Assembly: GCF_000750955.1 (NCBI RefSeq)
Contig: NZ_CCEJ010000008.1
Coordinates: forward strand, 124,001 to 188,000
Length of the DNA: 64,000 nt
From: Criblamydia sequanensis CRIB-18
GTDB taxonomy: Bacteria > Chlamydiota > Chlamydiia > Chlamydiales > Criblamydiaceae
Reading direction: 5' to 3'
This document shows positions 18,197-27,721 of this stretch, in pieces. Made by a program: the position numbers and the translations under genes. Numbering within the stretch: the stretch's first letter is position 1; each line of letters begins with the position of its first letter. The notes under the pieces are model-generated. The model saw only the letters and a list, made by a program, of their open reading frames with translations. It had not been told where the DNA came from and searched no databases.

Positions 18197-19915
18197 TTAC
18201 ATCATGTCATCCATTCCCATTCCCATGCCGCCCATGCCCATGCCACCCATGCCCATGCCGCCCATTCCTCCCATACCACCCATGCCGCCCATGCCGCCCA
18301 TACCACCCATTCCGGCCATGCTTGGAGATTTGGATTTAGGTTTTGGTTTTTCAGTGATGATGCAAGCGGTTGTTAGTAATAGCCCTGAAATCGAAGCTGC
18401 ATTTCTAATAGCGCTTTTTGTGACAAGTACCGGATCAATGACCCCGGCTTTAAGAAGATCTGTAAATTCATCCGTCAAGCCGTTATAGCCAAAGTTCCCT
18501 TTGCCTTCGTAGATTTTTTCTGCGATTAGGTTTCCTTCTTTTCCGCAGTTGGAAGCAATCGCGCTAGCCGGAGCAAAGCAGGCTTTTTTAACGATCGCAT
18601 TCCCGATCGCTTCATCGCCTGTAAGATTAAGGTCTTCAAGAGATTTTACAGCTCTTAAAAGAGCTACTCCACCGCCAGGAACCACCCCTTCTGCGACGGC
18701 GGCTCTTGTAGCATGAAGCGCATCTTCAACCCGAGCTTTTTTCTCTTTAAGCTCAGTCTCTGTTGCGGCTCCAACGTAAACTACTGCGACACCGCCTGCA
18801 AGTTTCGCAAGGCGAGTTTCAAGTTGTTCTCTTTCATAATCGGATGTCGTATTGGAGATAAGTGATTTAATTTCACGGATGCGATTTTGAACCGCTTTCT
18901 CTTCACCCATGCCATCAATGATGGTGGTTTCTTCTTTAGTGACTTTAATAGTCTTCGCTTTTCCAAGGGAGTTTAAATCGGTCTCATCAAGCTTCATGCC
19001 AAGCTCTTCTGTGATCACAGTCGCGCCTGTCAAGATGGCAATGTCTTGAAGCATGGCTTTACGCTTGTCTCCAAAACCCGGCGCTTTAACAGCTGCAAGC
19101 TGCATGCCGCCTTTTAGCTTGTTGACAACTAAAGTAGCCAAGGCTTCCCCATCCACATCTTCTGCAATAATTAAAAGCTTTCCGCCTTTTTCCCCGATTT
19201 GTTCAAGAATTGGGATTAAATCTTTTGCTGTTGAAATTTTTTTGTCTGTTAAGAGGATAAAAGCATTTTCCATCTCAACACTCATGTTCTCGGGATTGGT
19301 GATGAAATAAGGAGAAAGATAGCCCTTATCAAACTGCAAGCCTTCTACTACATCAAGTGTTGTATCAATGCCTTTTGCTTCTGAAACGGTGATAATCCCG
19401 TCTTTTCCAACTTTTTCCATAGCTTCAGAAATTAAAGAACCGATTTCGAGGTCGTTATTTGCAGAAATCGTTGCGATTTGCTTTATTTCTTCTGACGAAT
19501 GGACAGGTTTTGCAAGCTTTGAGAGGGCATCGCAAAGAGTATCAACCGCTTTATCGATGCCTCTTTTAACTAAAATGGGGTTTGCGCCTGTGGCAACGTT
19601 TTTAGCTCCTGCTTGAAAAAGGGCTTCAGCTAAAACAATGGCTGTGGTTGTGCCATCGCCTGCCACCTCAGAGGTCTTAGAAGCGATCTCTTTTACAAGC
19701 TGCGCTCCCATATTTTCAAATTTATCTTTTAAGGCAATCTCTTTTGCCACGGTTACACCGTCTTTTGTCGAGGTTGGTGTGCCAAAACCCTTTTTAATAA
19801 CGACGTTTCGACCCTTTGGGCCAAGTGTGACTTTTACAGCTTTAGCTAAAGTTTTAAGTCCTTTAGCAATTGATTTTAAAGCCTCATCACGAAATTGTAG
19901 CATTTTTGCGGCCAT
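18197..19915 (-). CDS. groL: 60 kDa chaperonin GroEL
   Basis: This is the large subunit of the GroEL-GroES folding chamber. The 572-residue sequence is canonical from [15 protein letters not shown] through GPKGRNVVI, the [13 protein letters not shown] nucleotide-binding loop near residue 87, and [12 protein letters not shown] near 410. It ends with the GGM tail, here unusually long: about forty residues of GGM/GMGM repeats ending MDDMM. The total exceeds the usual length of about 545. CAGGAG sits nine bases before the ATG. It is the second gene of groES-groEL, 34 bases downstream of groES, and shares its promoter and CIRCE site. Environmental chlamydiae often have extra GroEL copies; this one, paired with groES, looks like the primary copy. 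Confidence 0.97.
   Translation of the reverse strand: MAAKMLQFRDEALKSIAKGLKTLAKAVKVTLGPKGRNVVIKKGFGTPTSTKDGVTVAKEIALKDKFENMGAQLVKEIASKTSEVAGDGTTTAIVLAEALFQAGAKNVATGANPILVKRGIDKAVDTLCDALSKLAKPVHSSEEIKQIATISANNDLEIGSLISEAMEKVGKDGIITVSEAKGIDTTLDVVEGLQFDKGYLSPYFITNPENMSVEMENAFILLTDKKISTAKDLIPILEQIGEKGGKLLIIAEDVDGEALATLVVNKLKGGMQLAAVKAPGFGDKRKAMLQDIAILTGATVITEELGMKLDETDLNSLGKAKTIKVTKEETTIIDGMGEEKAVQNRIREIKSLISNTTSDYEREQLETRLAKLAGGVAVVYVGAATETELKEKKARVEDALHATRAAVAEGVVPGGGVALLRAVKSLEDLNLTGDEAIGNAIVKKACFAPASAIASNCGKEGNLIAEKIYEGKGNFGYNGLTDEFTDLLKAGVIDPVLVTKSAIRNAASISGLLLTTACIITEKPKPKSKSPSMAGMGGMGGMGGMGGMGGMGGMGMGGMGMGGMGMGMDDMM
18200..18316 (-). repeat. GGM-coding tandem repeat at the groEL 3' end
   Basis: Nine-base units reading CCCATGCCG/CCCATACCA on the plus strand encode Gly-Gly-Met and Gly-Met-Gly-Met repeats. 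Unit length is a multiple of three, so gain or loss of units changes tail length without shifting frame. Confidence 0.85.
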
Positions 19916-19949
19916 GCGGAAAACTCCTGTTAATTTTTAAGGGATTAGA

Positions 19950-20243
19950 TTAGCTCAAGATTCCAAGAACATCTTCTTCACGCATAATCAAATATTCTTC
20001 ATCATCGGAGGGCTGTTTTACTTCAGTTCCGCCATATGGAGAAATGAGGACTCGATCACCCTTTTTTAAAACTAAAGGTTCACGCTTTCCATCTTCATTC
20101 ATTTTTCCGGGCCCGACTTCAACGACGACCCCTTCTTTTGGTTTTTCCTGAGCAGAGTCAGGCAAAAAAATGCCGCCTTTTGTTTGTTTTGCTTTGGAGC
20201 GCTTAATTAGTACGCGATCGCCAAGAGGTTTAATATGTGTCAT
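19950..20243 (-). CDS. groS: 10 kDa co-chaperonin GroES
   Basis: GroES forms the seven-membered lid of the GroEL chamber. The product has 97 residues with typical features: IKPLGDRVLIKR at the start, the mobile loop TKGGIFLPDSAQEKP, and the closing segment KGDRVLISPYGGTEV ending in EEDVLGIL. A strong AAGGAG ribosome site lies seven bases before the ATG. It is the first gene of the groES-groEL operon, with a consensus promoter and a CIRCE element upstream, so heat-shock control by the HrcA repressor is expected. Confidence 0.97.
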   Translation of the reverse strand: MTHIKPLGDRVLIKRSKAKQTKGGIFLPDSAQEKPKEGVVVEVGPGKMNEDGKREPLVLKKGDRVLISPYGGTEVKQPSDDEEYLIMREEDVLGILS

Positions 20244-20304
20244 GTCTTGACTCCTTAAAATGTAAAAGTTTGATCCTGTAATTAAGTAGAGAAGTTAAGA
20301 AGGC

Positions 20305-20334
20305 ATTCTATGAGAGGGGCTCCTTTTATGTCAA
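20305..20334 (-). promoter_or_regulatory. groES-groEL promoter
   Basis: On the minus strand a perfect -35 TTGACA (20329-20334) and -10 TAGAAT (20305-20310) are separated by 18 bases. Transcription would start near 20298, giving a leader of about 55 bases before groES. Confidence 0.8.
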
Positions 20335-20351
20335 GAACTTGCCATGCACTT

Positions 20352-20378
20352 TTAGCAAACATTAGATGAGAGTGCCAA
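20352..20378. promoter_or_regulatory. CIRCE element (HrcA operator)
   Basis: TTAGCAAAC (20352-20360), nine bases, GAGTGCCAA (20370-20378). The consensus is TTAGCACTC-N9-GAGTGCTAA; the arms match at 7 of 9 and 8 of 9 positions with exact spacing. It lies just upstream of the groES -35 box. HrcA control of groESL through CIRCE is established in Chlamydia. Confidence 0.8.
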
Positions 20379-20463
20379 ATCAGATATTAGAAAATTTAAC
20401 CTTGCGAGATTCCCTTTTAAAATTATCAGTGTTAAAGGGGTAAAAGAGTTCGCATCAAGGGAT

Positions 20464-21717
20464 TTAAGTGTAATTCGGGTTTAAATATTTTTTTCTTTTT
20501 TCTAAGAAAATCTTTTTTTCATTTTCATGGAATGTGATTAAAGGCCAAATGATATAGGGTTTTTCACTTATGATTTGATAAATTTCTTTACTTCCGCATA
20601 CTTTTTCAAAAATATCTTTTTTCTTTTGGCTTGCCAAGAGAGCTTCTTTAAACTGTTCGGGATATAGACTTTTCAAGGTTCCGGCAATTAAAAATTGAGT
20701 GGATACCGGCTTATACATTTTTTTATCGGTAATGCAGATTAAAACCCCTTCGCAATTTTGATGAGCGAATTTTCCAAAGAAAGGTCTAAAATAAAAAGGT
20801 TCAAAGCGAACTCCTTTAAAATGGTGCCCGTTTAAGGCTTTTGCAAAAGCTTTGGCTTCAATCCAAGGAGCTCCGACGATTTTAAAAGGAAGGGTGTAGC
20901 CGATGCCTATGCTTGAGAGGGATAGCTCCCCTAGCATTCCTGTGGTCGGGTAATAAAAAACGGTTGTAGGTTCCGGAATTTGAGGGCTTGTCGGAATCCA
21001 GGTAAGCCCGGTATCTTCAAAACTCATGGACCTTTTCCACCCATCCATAGGGATTATTTTTAAAGGGCAGTGAATACGGTATTCTTCATTAAAAAAGTAA
21101 GCCAGCTCACCGATTGTCATCCCATGGCAGTAAGGGACATTAACATAACCCACCATGGATCTTAAGTTTTCGTCGAGCATGGGTCCATCGATTAATTCTC
21201 CCCCCAAGGGATTAGGCCTATCTAAAACTAAGACTTTAATATTTTTTTTTGCCGCTTCCTCCATGACGTAGAAAAGAGTAGTTGTATAAGTGTAGGATCT
21301 ACTCCCGATATCTTGGATGTCATAGATGAGAAGATCAAGCCCTTTAAGCATCTCTTCTGTCGGTCTTCTTGTTTTGCCATGCAAGCTGAAAGTCGGGATC
21401 TCCATTTTGCAAGAATCTTTCACATCCTCATACGCATAACAGTTCCCGTCAAGGCCGTGTTCGGGGGCGAATAAGGCAAGTATTTTAAAACCTATCGCAT
21501 TTTCGCGGGCCTTTAGTAAATCCAGGGTGTGTTCAAGAGTTGAGGAGATAGCCGTATGATTTGTGATGAGCCCAATTTTTTTTCCCTTAAGCTCTTGAAT
21601 ATAGGGTTCTTTTAAAAGAACTTCGATCCCGGGTTTGACATGAGCCTTGGCTTCAAGCGGCCGGTTGAGTTGTAAGAAGGTGAATAAAAGAAACGTAAGC
21701 GTGATTTTTTTAATCAT
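20464..21717 (-). CDS. namZ: Exo-beta-N-acetylmuramidase, NamZ/DUF1343 family
   Basis: NamZ (formerly DUF1343, Bacillus YbbC) removes N-acetylmuramic acid from the non-reducing end of peptidoglycan fragments. The 417-residue protein has an N-terminal signal peptide (KKITLTFLLFTFLQL, cleavage near residue 24) and family landmarks in order: GKKIGLITNHTA, LFAPEHGL, YDIQDIGSRSYTYTTTL near residue 140, VLDRPNPLGG, and CHGMTIGELAYFFN. The signal predicts action in the periplasm. It is followed by 200 bases leading back to the groES promoter region and reads divergently from the putA-like gene. In a chlamydia with little or no classical wall, this implies turnover of a small peptidoglycan pool. Confidence 0.85.
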   Translation of the reverse strand: MIKKITLTFLLFTFLQLNRPLEAKAHVKPGIEVLLKEPYIQELKGKKIGLITNHTAISSTLEHTLDLLKARENAIGFKILALFAPEHGLDGNCYAYEDVKDSCKMEIPTFSLHGKTRRPTEEMLKGLDLLIYDIQDIGSRSYTYTTTLFYVMEEAAKKNIKVLVLDRPNPLGGELIDGPMLDENLRSMVGYVNVPYCHGMTIGELAYFFNEEYRIHCPLKIIPMDGWKRSMSFEDTGLTWIPTSPQIPEPTTVFYYPTTGMLGELSLSSIGIGYTLPFKIVGAPWIEAKAFAKALNGHHFKGVRFEPFYFRPFFGKFAHQNCEGVLICITDKKMYKPVSTQFLIAGTLKSLYPEQFKEALLASQKKKDIFEKVCGSKEIYQIISEKPYIIWPLITFHENEKKIFLEKRKKYLNPNYT

Positions 21718-21849
21718 TTTTTAAATTATTTATTTAAATTAGACTTTGGATGAGGTTGCGGGCTTAAACCAAGTTGGGTTTAAAAGGTGCTCTTTTTTAA
21801 TATTCCCGTCAACTAAGAGTTTACGAAAGGTTTATATTTTAGGGCTATC

Positions 21850-24800
21850 ATGATCAATAATACCGGTTTAAAACATGCAAGAGAACTTTTAAACTTTTTG
21901 CATTTAAAGCCCTTAAATGACGAAGAGAGGATGGATCATGCAGTCACCTTAGCTAAAGAAATCTTAGCTTATTCAGAAGAGTTAAAAACAGACTGTGAAA
22001 GAAAAAGAGAAGAAGAGCTTCATAAAATGGTCAAAGACCGAGCTTCGAAAACGATGGTCATGCAAATCACAGATCAAGTTTTTAGATCTAAAAATGATAA
22101 AAGAGCTCTTGATCAACTTCTTTTTTTACTCGATCGTTTTGATCAACCGAATTTTCTTAATTTTGGCAAACGAATTGGGCTTCAGGTCATTCGCCATTTT
22201 GGAAAAACCTTTCCTTCTTTTTTCCTATCTCTATTCAAAAAAAAGCTAAGACAAGAAACAAAAACGGTCATTTTACCGGGTGAAGAAAAGCCTCTTCTAA
22301 GGCATATCGGGATTCGAAAACAAGAAAATGTGAAAATCAATTTAAATCACTTGGGCGAAGCCATTTTAGGCGAGGAAGAAGCTAAAAAACGTTTATCGAC
22401 TTACTTAGAGGATCTTAAGAAAAAAGAAGTAGAGTGTGTTTCTATCAAAATATCTAGCATTTACAGCCAGATCAACCTCTTAGACTGGGATAAAACACTT
22501 GCTGTATTAAGAGAAAATTTAAGCGCTCTTTATTCAGAAGCTAAAAAAAATAAAATTATCCTACCCGATGGATCTACAAAATATAAATTTGTTTATCTCG
22601 ATATGGAAGAGTATAAAGATCTTCATCTGACGGTGGCTCTTTTTAAAGAGGTGCTTTCTCAAAAAGAATTTTTAGATTTATCCGCCGGCATAGTTTTACA
22701 AAGCTATCTTCCTGACTCTTATGCCCTTCATGAAGAATTAATCGATTTTGCAAAAAATAGGGTTAAAAAAGGAGGCGCTCCTATAAAAATCAGGCTTGTA
22801 AAAGGGGCTAATATGGCTCTTGAGGAATTAGAATCCGCGATTGAAGGCTTTCCAAAAGCTCCTTATTCTTCCAAAAAAGAAGTGGATGCCAATTATAAAA
22901 AAATGATGCGTCTTGGTTTAAGCCGAGAAAATGCCCCTTATGCCCACTTAGGAATAGGAAGCCATAATCTTTTTGATATTGCCCTAGGCCTTGTTTTAAG
23001 AGCAGAAAATGGCACAGAAGAATTTTCAGGCTTTGAAATGCTAGAGGGTATGGCAGACCCGTTAAGAAGAAGCCTTTCTAAGCTTGCAGGAGAGATTCTG
23101 CTTTATTGCCCGGCTGCAAAAGAAGAGGATTTTGTCAATGCTTTAGCCTACCTTGTAAGAAGGCTCGATGAAAATACAGCCCCTGACAATTTTTTAACGC
23201 ATCTGTTTGATTTGAAAGCCGGTAATAGAGACTGGGTTGCTCAAGAGGGCTCTTTTCGCGAATCTTACAAATTTATAGAGTTTCTTTCAAATAGGGTTAG
23301 AAGAGATGATAAGGCAAACAATATTCATTCTTTACCCTTAAATGCCCCTTTTATAAATGAACCAAATGTAGATTGGGTCGTAAGTGAAAATAGGGATTGG
23401 ATAAAAGAAGAAATAGAAAAATTTAAGAAGGATCTTCCCGTGTCTATTCCCAATGTCATCGGGGGTAAAGAGCTCTTTGACGGGCGAAAGCAAAATCAGG
23501 GAATAGATCCCTCTATGCCCTCAATGACAGCTTATAGCTATGCTTTGGCAAATGAGGAAAATGTAAAAGAAGCTCTTTTAATTGCTAAAGAGGCTCAAAA
23601 AAAATGGGCGAACTTAGAGGATGAAAGGGTTCGTGTCATCATGCATACCGCTGCCAATTTATTTAAAAAAAGAAGAGGGCGGCTTATTGCCGCCATGCTT
23701 ATCGATACCGCAAAACCAATTCCTGAAGGCGATGCTGAGGTTTCAGAAGCGATCGATTTTTTAGAGTATTATCAAAAAAATCGATCGCAGTGGATGAGCT
23801 TAAAAGGAGTCGAGTATCTTCCCAAGGGAAATGTTCTTATTGCTTCTCCCTGGAACTTTCCCTGCTCGATTCCAGTTGGCGGGATAGCAGCAGCTTTAAT
23901 TGTGAGAAATGCTGTTTTGTTTAAACCTGCACCTGAAGCTATTTTAGTGGGTTATGAAATTGCCAAACTATTTTGGGATGCGGGGGTTCCAAAGGATGTA
24001 CTTCAATTCATTGCTTGCGAAGACGACCCGGTTGGCACCCAATTAATTCGCGATCCTAATTTAAACACTATTCTTTTAACCGGATCGACAGAAACGGCTA
24101 AGCTATTTATGAAATTAAGGCCGGGTTTGGATCTTATAGCTGAGACCGGCGGGAAAAATGCGATTATTGTTTCCTCGCTTGCCGATAGGGATTTGGCTAT
24201 AAAGAATATTATCCAGTCCGCTTTTTCATTTTCCGGCCAAAAATGCAGCGCTTGCAGCCTTGTCTTGCTAGAAGCTGAAGTTTATGACGATCCCAACTTT
24301 ATCCGTCAGCTTAAAGATGCCGTAAAAAGCTTGACGGTTGGAAGCGCTCATAATCCCTCGACTAAAATCAACCCCCTCATTAATGAGCCGAGCGAAAAGT
24401 TTTTAAAAGCTATGCATACCCTTGAGGAAGGAGAATCGTGGGTTTTAGAACCATTTCAAGATAAAGATAATCCAAGGCTTATAAGTCCTGGGATAAAAAT
24501 GGGGGTTAAAAAAGATAGTTTTAGTTTTAAAACAGAGCTCTTTGGACCCATTCTTTCACTTGTTAGAGTAAAAGATTTTAAAGAAGCTCTAGAAATTGCA
24601 AACAGCACCTCTTACGGTTTAACTTCCGGACTTCAAAGTCTGGATATTCGAGAGCAAACAGAATGGGTTTCAAAAATTCAAGCAGGAAATCTTTACGTAA
24701 ATCGAGGAATCACCGGGGCTATCGTTGAAAGACAGCCTTTTGGCGGTTTTAAAGATAGCAGCTTTGGACCTGGGATAAAGGCCGGGGGGCCTAATTTTTT

Positions 24801-25515
24801 AACTGTTCTGGCTCACATTAAGGAAACTTCTCTTCCGGAAGAAGGTTTAGAAATGACAGGCCTTTGCAAATCTTTTTTTGAAGGCATCGACTGGTCTTTT
24901 TTTTCAAAGGAGGATAAGGAAAAAATTAAAGCTGCTTTTGAAAGCTATTCCTTTTTTTGGAACTATTATTTTGACTATGACCATGACCCTGCAAACCTTC
25001 GGGGCCAAGATAATTGGCTTCGTTATAACGCTAAGGAAGATCAAATTATTAGAGTATTAGAAGGCGATTCCTTGGTGGATTTTCTCTTAGCTTTTGGAGC
25101 TAAACTTAGCTGCAACTCTAAAGTGCCTTTCAGCTTGCCGGCATCAATGCTTGGATCTATTCAGAAAATTCTTCCTCTTAATGAATTTTTGAATCGAGAT
25201 CTTTTCTTTGAAGATGAGGCCTCTTTTCTTAAAAGGGCAAAAGGGTTTAAACAAGTGCGCTTTTTTTCAAATCCAATAAATAATTTTCTTACATTTTTAC
25301 AAAATAGAGAGCTTGATATACTCATTCGAAAACCTCTTTGCAACGGACGAATCGAGCTTCTAAATTATTTAAGGGAAATCGCGCTCAGCGTCGATTATCA
25401 TAGATACGGGAATCTTGGAAGACGGGAGTCGGAGCAAAGAAGAGACCTTAAAAAACCCTCATTTGAGCCCGAGGATTGTAAAAATTGCCCCGAGAAAAAA
25501 TGCTGCAACGATTAG
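21850..25515 (+). CDS. putA: Bifunctional proline dehydrogenase / delta-1-pyrroline-5-carboxylate dehydrogenase
   Basis: This enzyme oxidises proline to glutamate in two steps, using FAD and then NAD+. The product has 1221 residues. Residues from about 100 to 490 form the proline dehydrogenase barrel (SIKISSIYSQIN, IRLVKGANMALEELE, HLGIGSHNLFDIAL). Residues from about 530 to 1020 form an aldehyde dehydrogenase domain with E765 in ETGGKNAI and catalytic C799 in GQKCSAC. A further 200 residues of unclear fold follow, ending in a cysteine-rich tail (CKNCPEKKCC). No DNA-binding ribbon-helix-helix is present, so it is not the autoregulating enterobacterial type. It reads alone, then uvrD-like follows after 35 bases and may be co-transcribed. 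Confidence 0.92.
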   Translation: MINNTGLKHARELLNFLHLKPLNDEERMDHAVTLAKEILAYSEELKTDCERKREEELHKMVKDRASKTMVMQITDQVFRSKNDKRALDQLLFLLDRFDQPNFLNFGKRIGLQVIRHFGKTFPSFFLSLFKKKLRQETKTVILPGEEKPLLRHIGIRKQENVKINLNHLGEAILGEEEAKKRLSTYLEDLKKKEVECVSIKISSIYSQINLLDWDKTLAVLRENLSALYSEAKKNKIILPDGSTKYKFVYLDMEEYKDLHLTVALFKEVLSQKEFLDLSAGIVLQSYLPDSYALHEELIDFAKNRVKKGGAPIKIRLVKGANMALEELESAIEGFPKAPYSSKKEVDANYKKMMRLGLSRENAPYAHLGIGSHNLFDIALGLVLRAENGTEEFSGFEMLEGMADPLRRSLSKLAGEILLYCPAAKEEDFVNALAYLVRRLDENTAPDNFLTHLFDLKAGNRDWVAQEGSFRESYKFIEFLSNRVRRDDKANNIHSLPLNAPFINEPNVDWVVSENRDWIKEEIEKFKKDLPVSIPNVIGGKELFDGRKQNQGIDPSMPSMTAYSYALANEENVKEALLIAKEAQKKWANLEDERVRVIMHTAANLFKKRRGRLIAAMLIDTAKPIPEGDAEVSEAIDFLEYYQKNRSQWMSLKGVEYLPKGNVLIASPWNFPCSIPVGGIAAALIVRNAVLFKPAPEAILVGYEIAKLFWDAGVPKDVLQFIACEDDPVGTQLIRDPNLNTILLTGSTETAKLFMKLRPGLDLIAETGGKNAIIVSSLADRDLAIKNIIQSAFSFSGQKCSACSLVLLEAEVYDDPNFIRQLKDAVKSLTVGSAHNPSTKINPLINEPSEKFLKAMHTLEEGESWVLEPFQDKDNPRLISPGIKMGVKKDSFSFKTELFGPILSLVRVKDFKEALEIANSTSYGLTSGLQSLDIREQTEWVSKIQAGNLYVNRGITGAIVERQPFGGFKDSSFGPGIKAGGPNFLTVLAHIKETSLPEEGLEMTGLCKSFFEGIDWSFFSKEDKEKIKAAFESYSFFWNYYFDYDHDPANLRGQDNWLRYNAKEDQIIRVLEGDSLVDFLLAFGAKLSCNSKVPFSLPASMLGSIQKILPLNEFLNRDLFFEDEASFLKRAKGFKQVRFFSNPINNFLTFLQNRELDILIRKPLCNGRIELLNYLREIALSVDYHRYGNLGRRESEQRRDLKKPSFEPEDCKNCPEKKCCND

Positions 25516-25550
25516 ATTAAGGGCTTTCTAGTAAAGAAGAGAAATTTTAA

Positions 25551-27719
25551 ATGACTGTTTGTGTAGACCCGATGGAAATCAATTTTGATGAAGAACTAAA
25601 TGAAGAGCAGCTTTTTGCCGTTAAGCATATCGAAGGCCCCATGCTTGTTCTTGCAGGGGCAGGCTCGGGGAAAACAAGAACTGTAACTTATCGTATTTCC
25701 TATCTTCTTTCACTTGGGGTTCCGGAAAGTCAAATCCTTGGGCTTACCTTTACCAATAAAGCGGCTGAAGAAATGAAAGACCGCGTGACAAAACTAACCA
25801 AAAGACATGTTTGGATTAGTACGTTTCATAGGTTGGGGGTTCGCATTTTAAGAGAATCGATAGATCTTTTGGGGCTATCAAAGCATTTTTCCATCTATGA
25901 TGAAGAGGATTCAGACAAGGTTTTAAAATCTTGTTTAAAAGACTTGGGCCTTGAAGATAAACGCTATGATAGCAAGGCTTTTAAATCGGCCATTTCCCGT
26001 GAAAAAAACAATATGTCTTCTTATGAGACGATAGATCCATCCGGCGATAAGGATCTTTTAGATCATTTATCAAAAGTGTGGAAGCTATACGATGAAAGAT
26101 TGAGATCTTTTAACGCCGTTGATTTTGATGATTTAATCTATCTACCCGTTAAATTGTTTATGGAAAATGCGGCTATTTTAGAAAGGTATCAGGAACGCTT
26201 TCAATTTCTTTTGGTGGATGAGTATCAAGATACGAATAATGCGCAGTACCAGCTCATCAAGCTTTTGGCGGAAAGGCATAAAAATATTTTTGTTGTGGGC
26301 GACCCCGACCAAGCGATTTATTCTTGGAGAGGGGCTACAATGCGCCACATTCTTTCCTTTGAGGAAGATTTTCCGGGCGCTAAAGTGGTTCGCATCGAAG
26401 AGAATTATAGAAGCTATGAAACTATTTTAGAAGCTGCGAATGCCCTTATTTTGCAAAATAGCCATCGTTATGACAAAAGGCTCAAAGGGGTTCGAGGAAA
26501 AGGGGAGCCTATACAACTCTTTACAGCTGACCATGAGAGGGAAGAAGCAAGCTTTGTTGCCGATATGCTGAAAAAACTTCATCGGAGCGAAGATAAATCC
26601 TATGGCGAGATGGCTGTTTTCTATAGAACAAACTTTCAGTCAAGAGCCCTTGAAGACGAATTTTTATCAAGAGCTATTCCCTATACTATTGTCGGGGGGC
26701 TATCCTTTTATCAAAGACGAGAAATCAAGGATTTGATCGCTTACTTAAAAATGGCCGCCTCGGATCACGATTTTATCGCATTTTCCCGAACGATTAATTT
26801 ACCGAAACGCGGAATAGGCCAGGCGACTTTAGATAAGTTAAAGTCTTTTGCTGAATTAAATCAGGTCAGCATTTTAGAAAGCTGCCATAGAGCTCTCCAA
26901 GGAGAAGATTCAAGCCTTAAATTGTCGCCTAAGCAGATAAGCGGGATCAGGGAATACCTTGATTTTATTTTAAAACTTAGGGAAACCGCTAAGACAAGGT
27001 CTATGGAGGATCTTGTTGGAGCAGCAATTCATGAAGGCCGCTATCTAGAGCATTTACGGGAAGAGCGAGAGACTTATGATGATCGAAAAGAAAACTTGGA
27101 TGCTCTTCTTGGAAAAGCGATTGAATGGGATGAGATGCATGAAGCCGGAACTTTAGAACATTTTTTAGAAGAACTCACTTTAAAATCCTCTCTTGATGAA
27201 ACCTCTTCTGAAGAAGAAAAAGTTAAATTAATGACCCTTCATAATAGTAAGGGCCTTGAGTTTAGCCATGTTTTTATCATCGGGCTTGAGGAAGATTTAT
27301 TGCCGCACGCCAATTCTCGAGAGAGCGATGATGAATTAGAAGAGGAGAGAAGGCTTCTCTACGTAGGTATGACAAGGGCCAAAGACACTCTATACTTGAC
27401 TCACGCTCTTTATCGCTATTTATTCGGTTCATTAAGAACTCAGAGAGCGAGCCGCTTTATCCGGGAAATTCCAAAAATGTACCTTACCCGAGGAGGGGCT
27501 TCTTATAGTTATGAGAGGACAAATCAAGTAGAGGAAATTGAAGAAGCTTATTTAGAAGATTTGAAACCGGGAGATTCTGTTTTCCATAAGGATTTTGGCG
27601 TCGGGATTGTTCAGGAGTCTTATGAAAGCACTCTTGGCCTTACTTACAAGGTTTTATTTGCCAAAGAAAACCGGCCTAAAAGTCTTGTGGCTAAGTATGC
27701 AAAACTAAAAAAATTATAA
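25551..27719 (+). CDS. UvrD/PcrA-type DNA helicase
   Basis: This is a superfamily 1A 3'-5' helicase acting in repair and conflict resolution. Motifs seen: Q-motif LNEEQLFAVKH, Walker A GAGSGKT (36-42), TFTNKAAEEM, Walker B LLVDEYQDTN, VGDPDQAIYSWRGA, VMTLHNSKGLEF-like KLMTLHNSKGLEF, and LLYVGMTRAKD. The C-terminus (PGDSVFHKDFGVGIV...) resembles the Tudor-like RNA-polymerase-binding domain of PcrA. Its 722 residues are typical of PcrA/UvrD/Rep. ATG 25572 is an alternative start that would remove seven residues of low family similarity. The stop is two bases from the end of the convergent Inc-like gene, leaving no room for a separate terminator. Confidence 0.93.
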   Translation: MTVCVDPMEINFDEELNEEQLFAVKHIEGPMLVLAGAGSGKTRTVTYRISYLLSLGVPESQILGLTFTNKAAEEMKDRVTKLTKRHVWISTFHRLGVRILRESIDLLGLSKHFSIYDEEDSDKVLKSCLKDLGLEDKRYDSKAFKSAISREKNNMSSYETIDPSGDKDLLDHLSKVWKLYDERLRSFNAVDFDDLIYLPVKLFMENAAILERYQERFQFLLVDEYQDTNNAQYQLIKLLAERHKNIFVVGDPDQAIYSWRGATMRHILSFEEDFPGAKVVRIEENYRSYETILEAANALILQNSHRYDKRLKGVRGKGEPIQLFTADHEREEASFVADMLKKLHRSEDKSYGEMAVFYRTNFQSRALEDEFLSRAIPYTIVGGLSFYQRREIKDLIAYLKMAASDHDFIAFSRTINLPKRGIGQATLDKLKSFAELNQVSILESCHRALQGEDSSLKLSPKQISGIREYLDFILKLRETAKTRSMEDLVGAAIHEGRYLEHLREERETYDDRKENLDALLGKAIEWDEMHEAGTLEHFLEELTLKSSLDETSSEEEKVKLMTLHNSKGLEFSHVFIIGLEEDLLPHANSRESDDELEEERRLLYVGMTRAKDTLYLTHALYRYLFGSLRTQRASRFIREIPKMYLTRGGASYSYERTNQVEEIEEAYLEDLKPGDSVFHKDFGVGIVQESYESTLGLTYKVLFAKENRPKSLVAKYAKLKKL

Positions 27720-27721
27720 AG

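Noticed and set aside
18191-18488. Plus-strand frames rich in Pro-Met or His-Ala opposite the groEL end
   Set aside because: They are mirror translations of the GGM repeat; groEL on the minus strand is certain.
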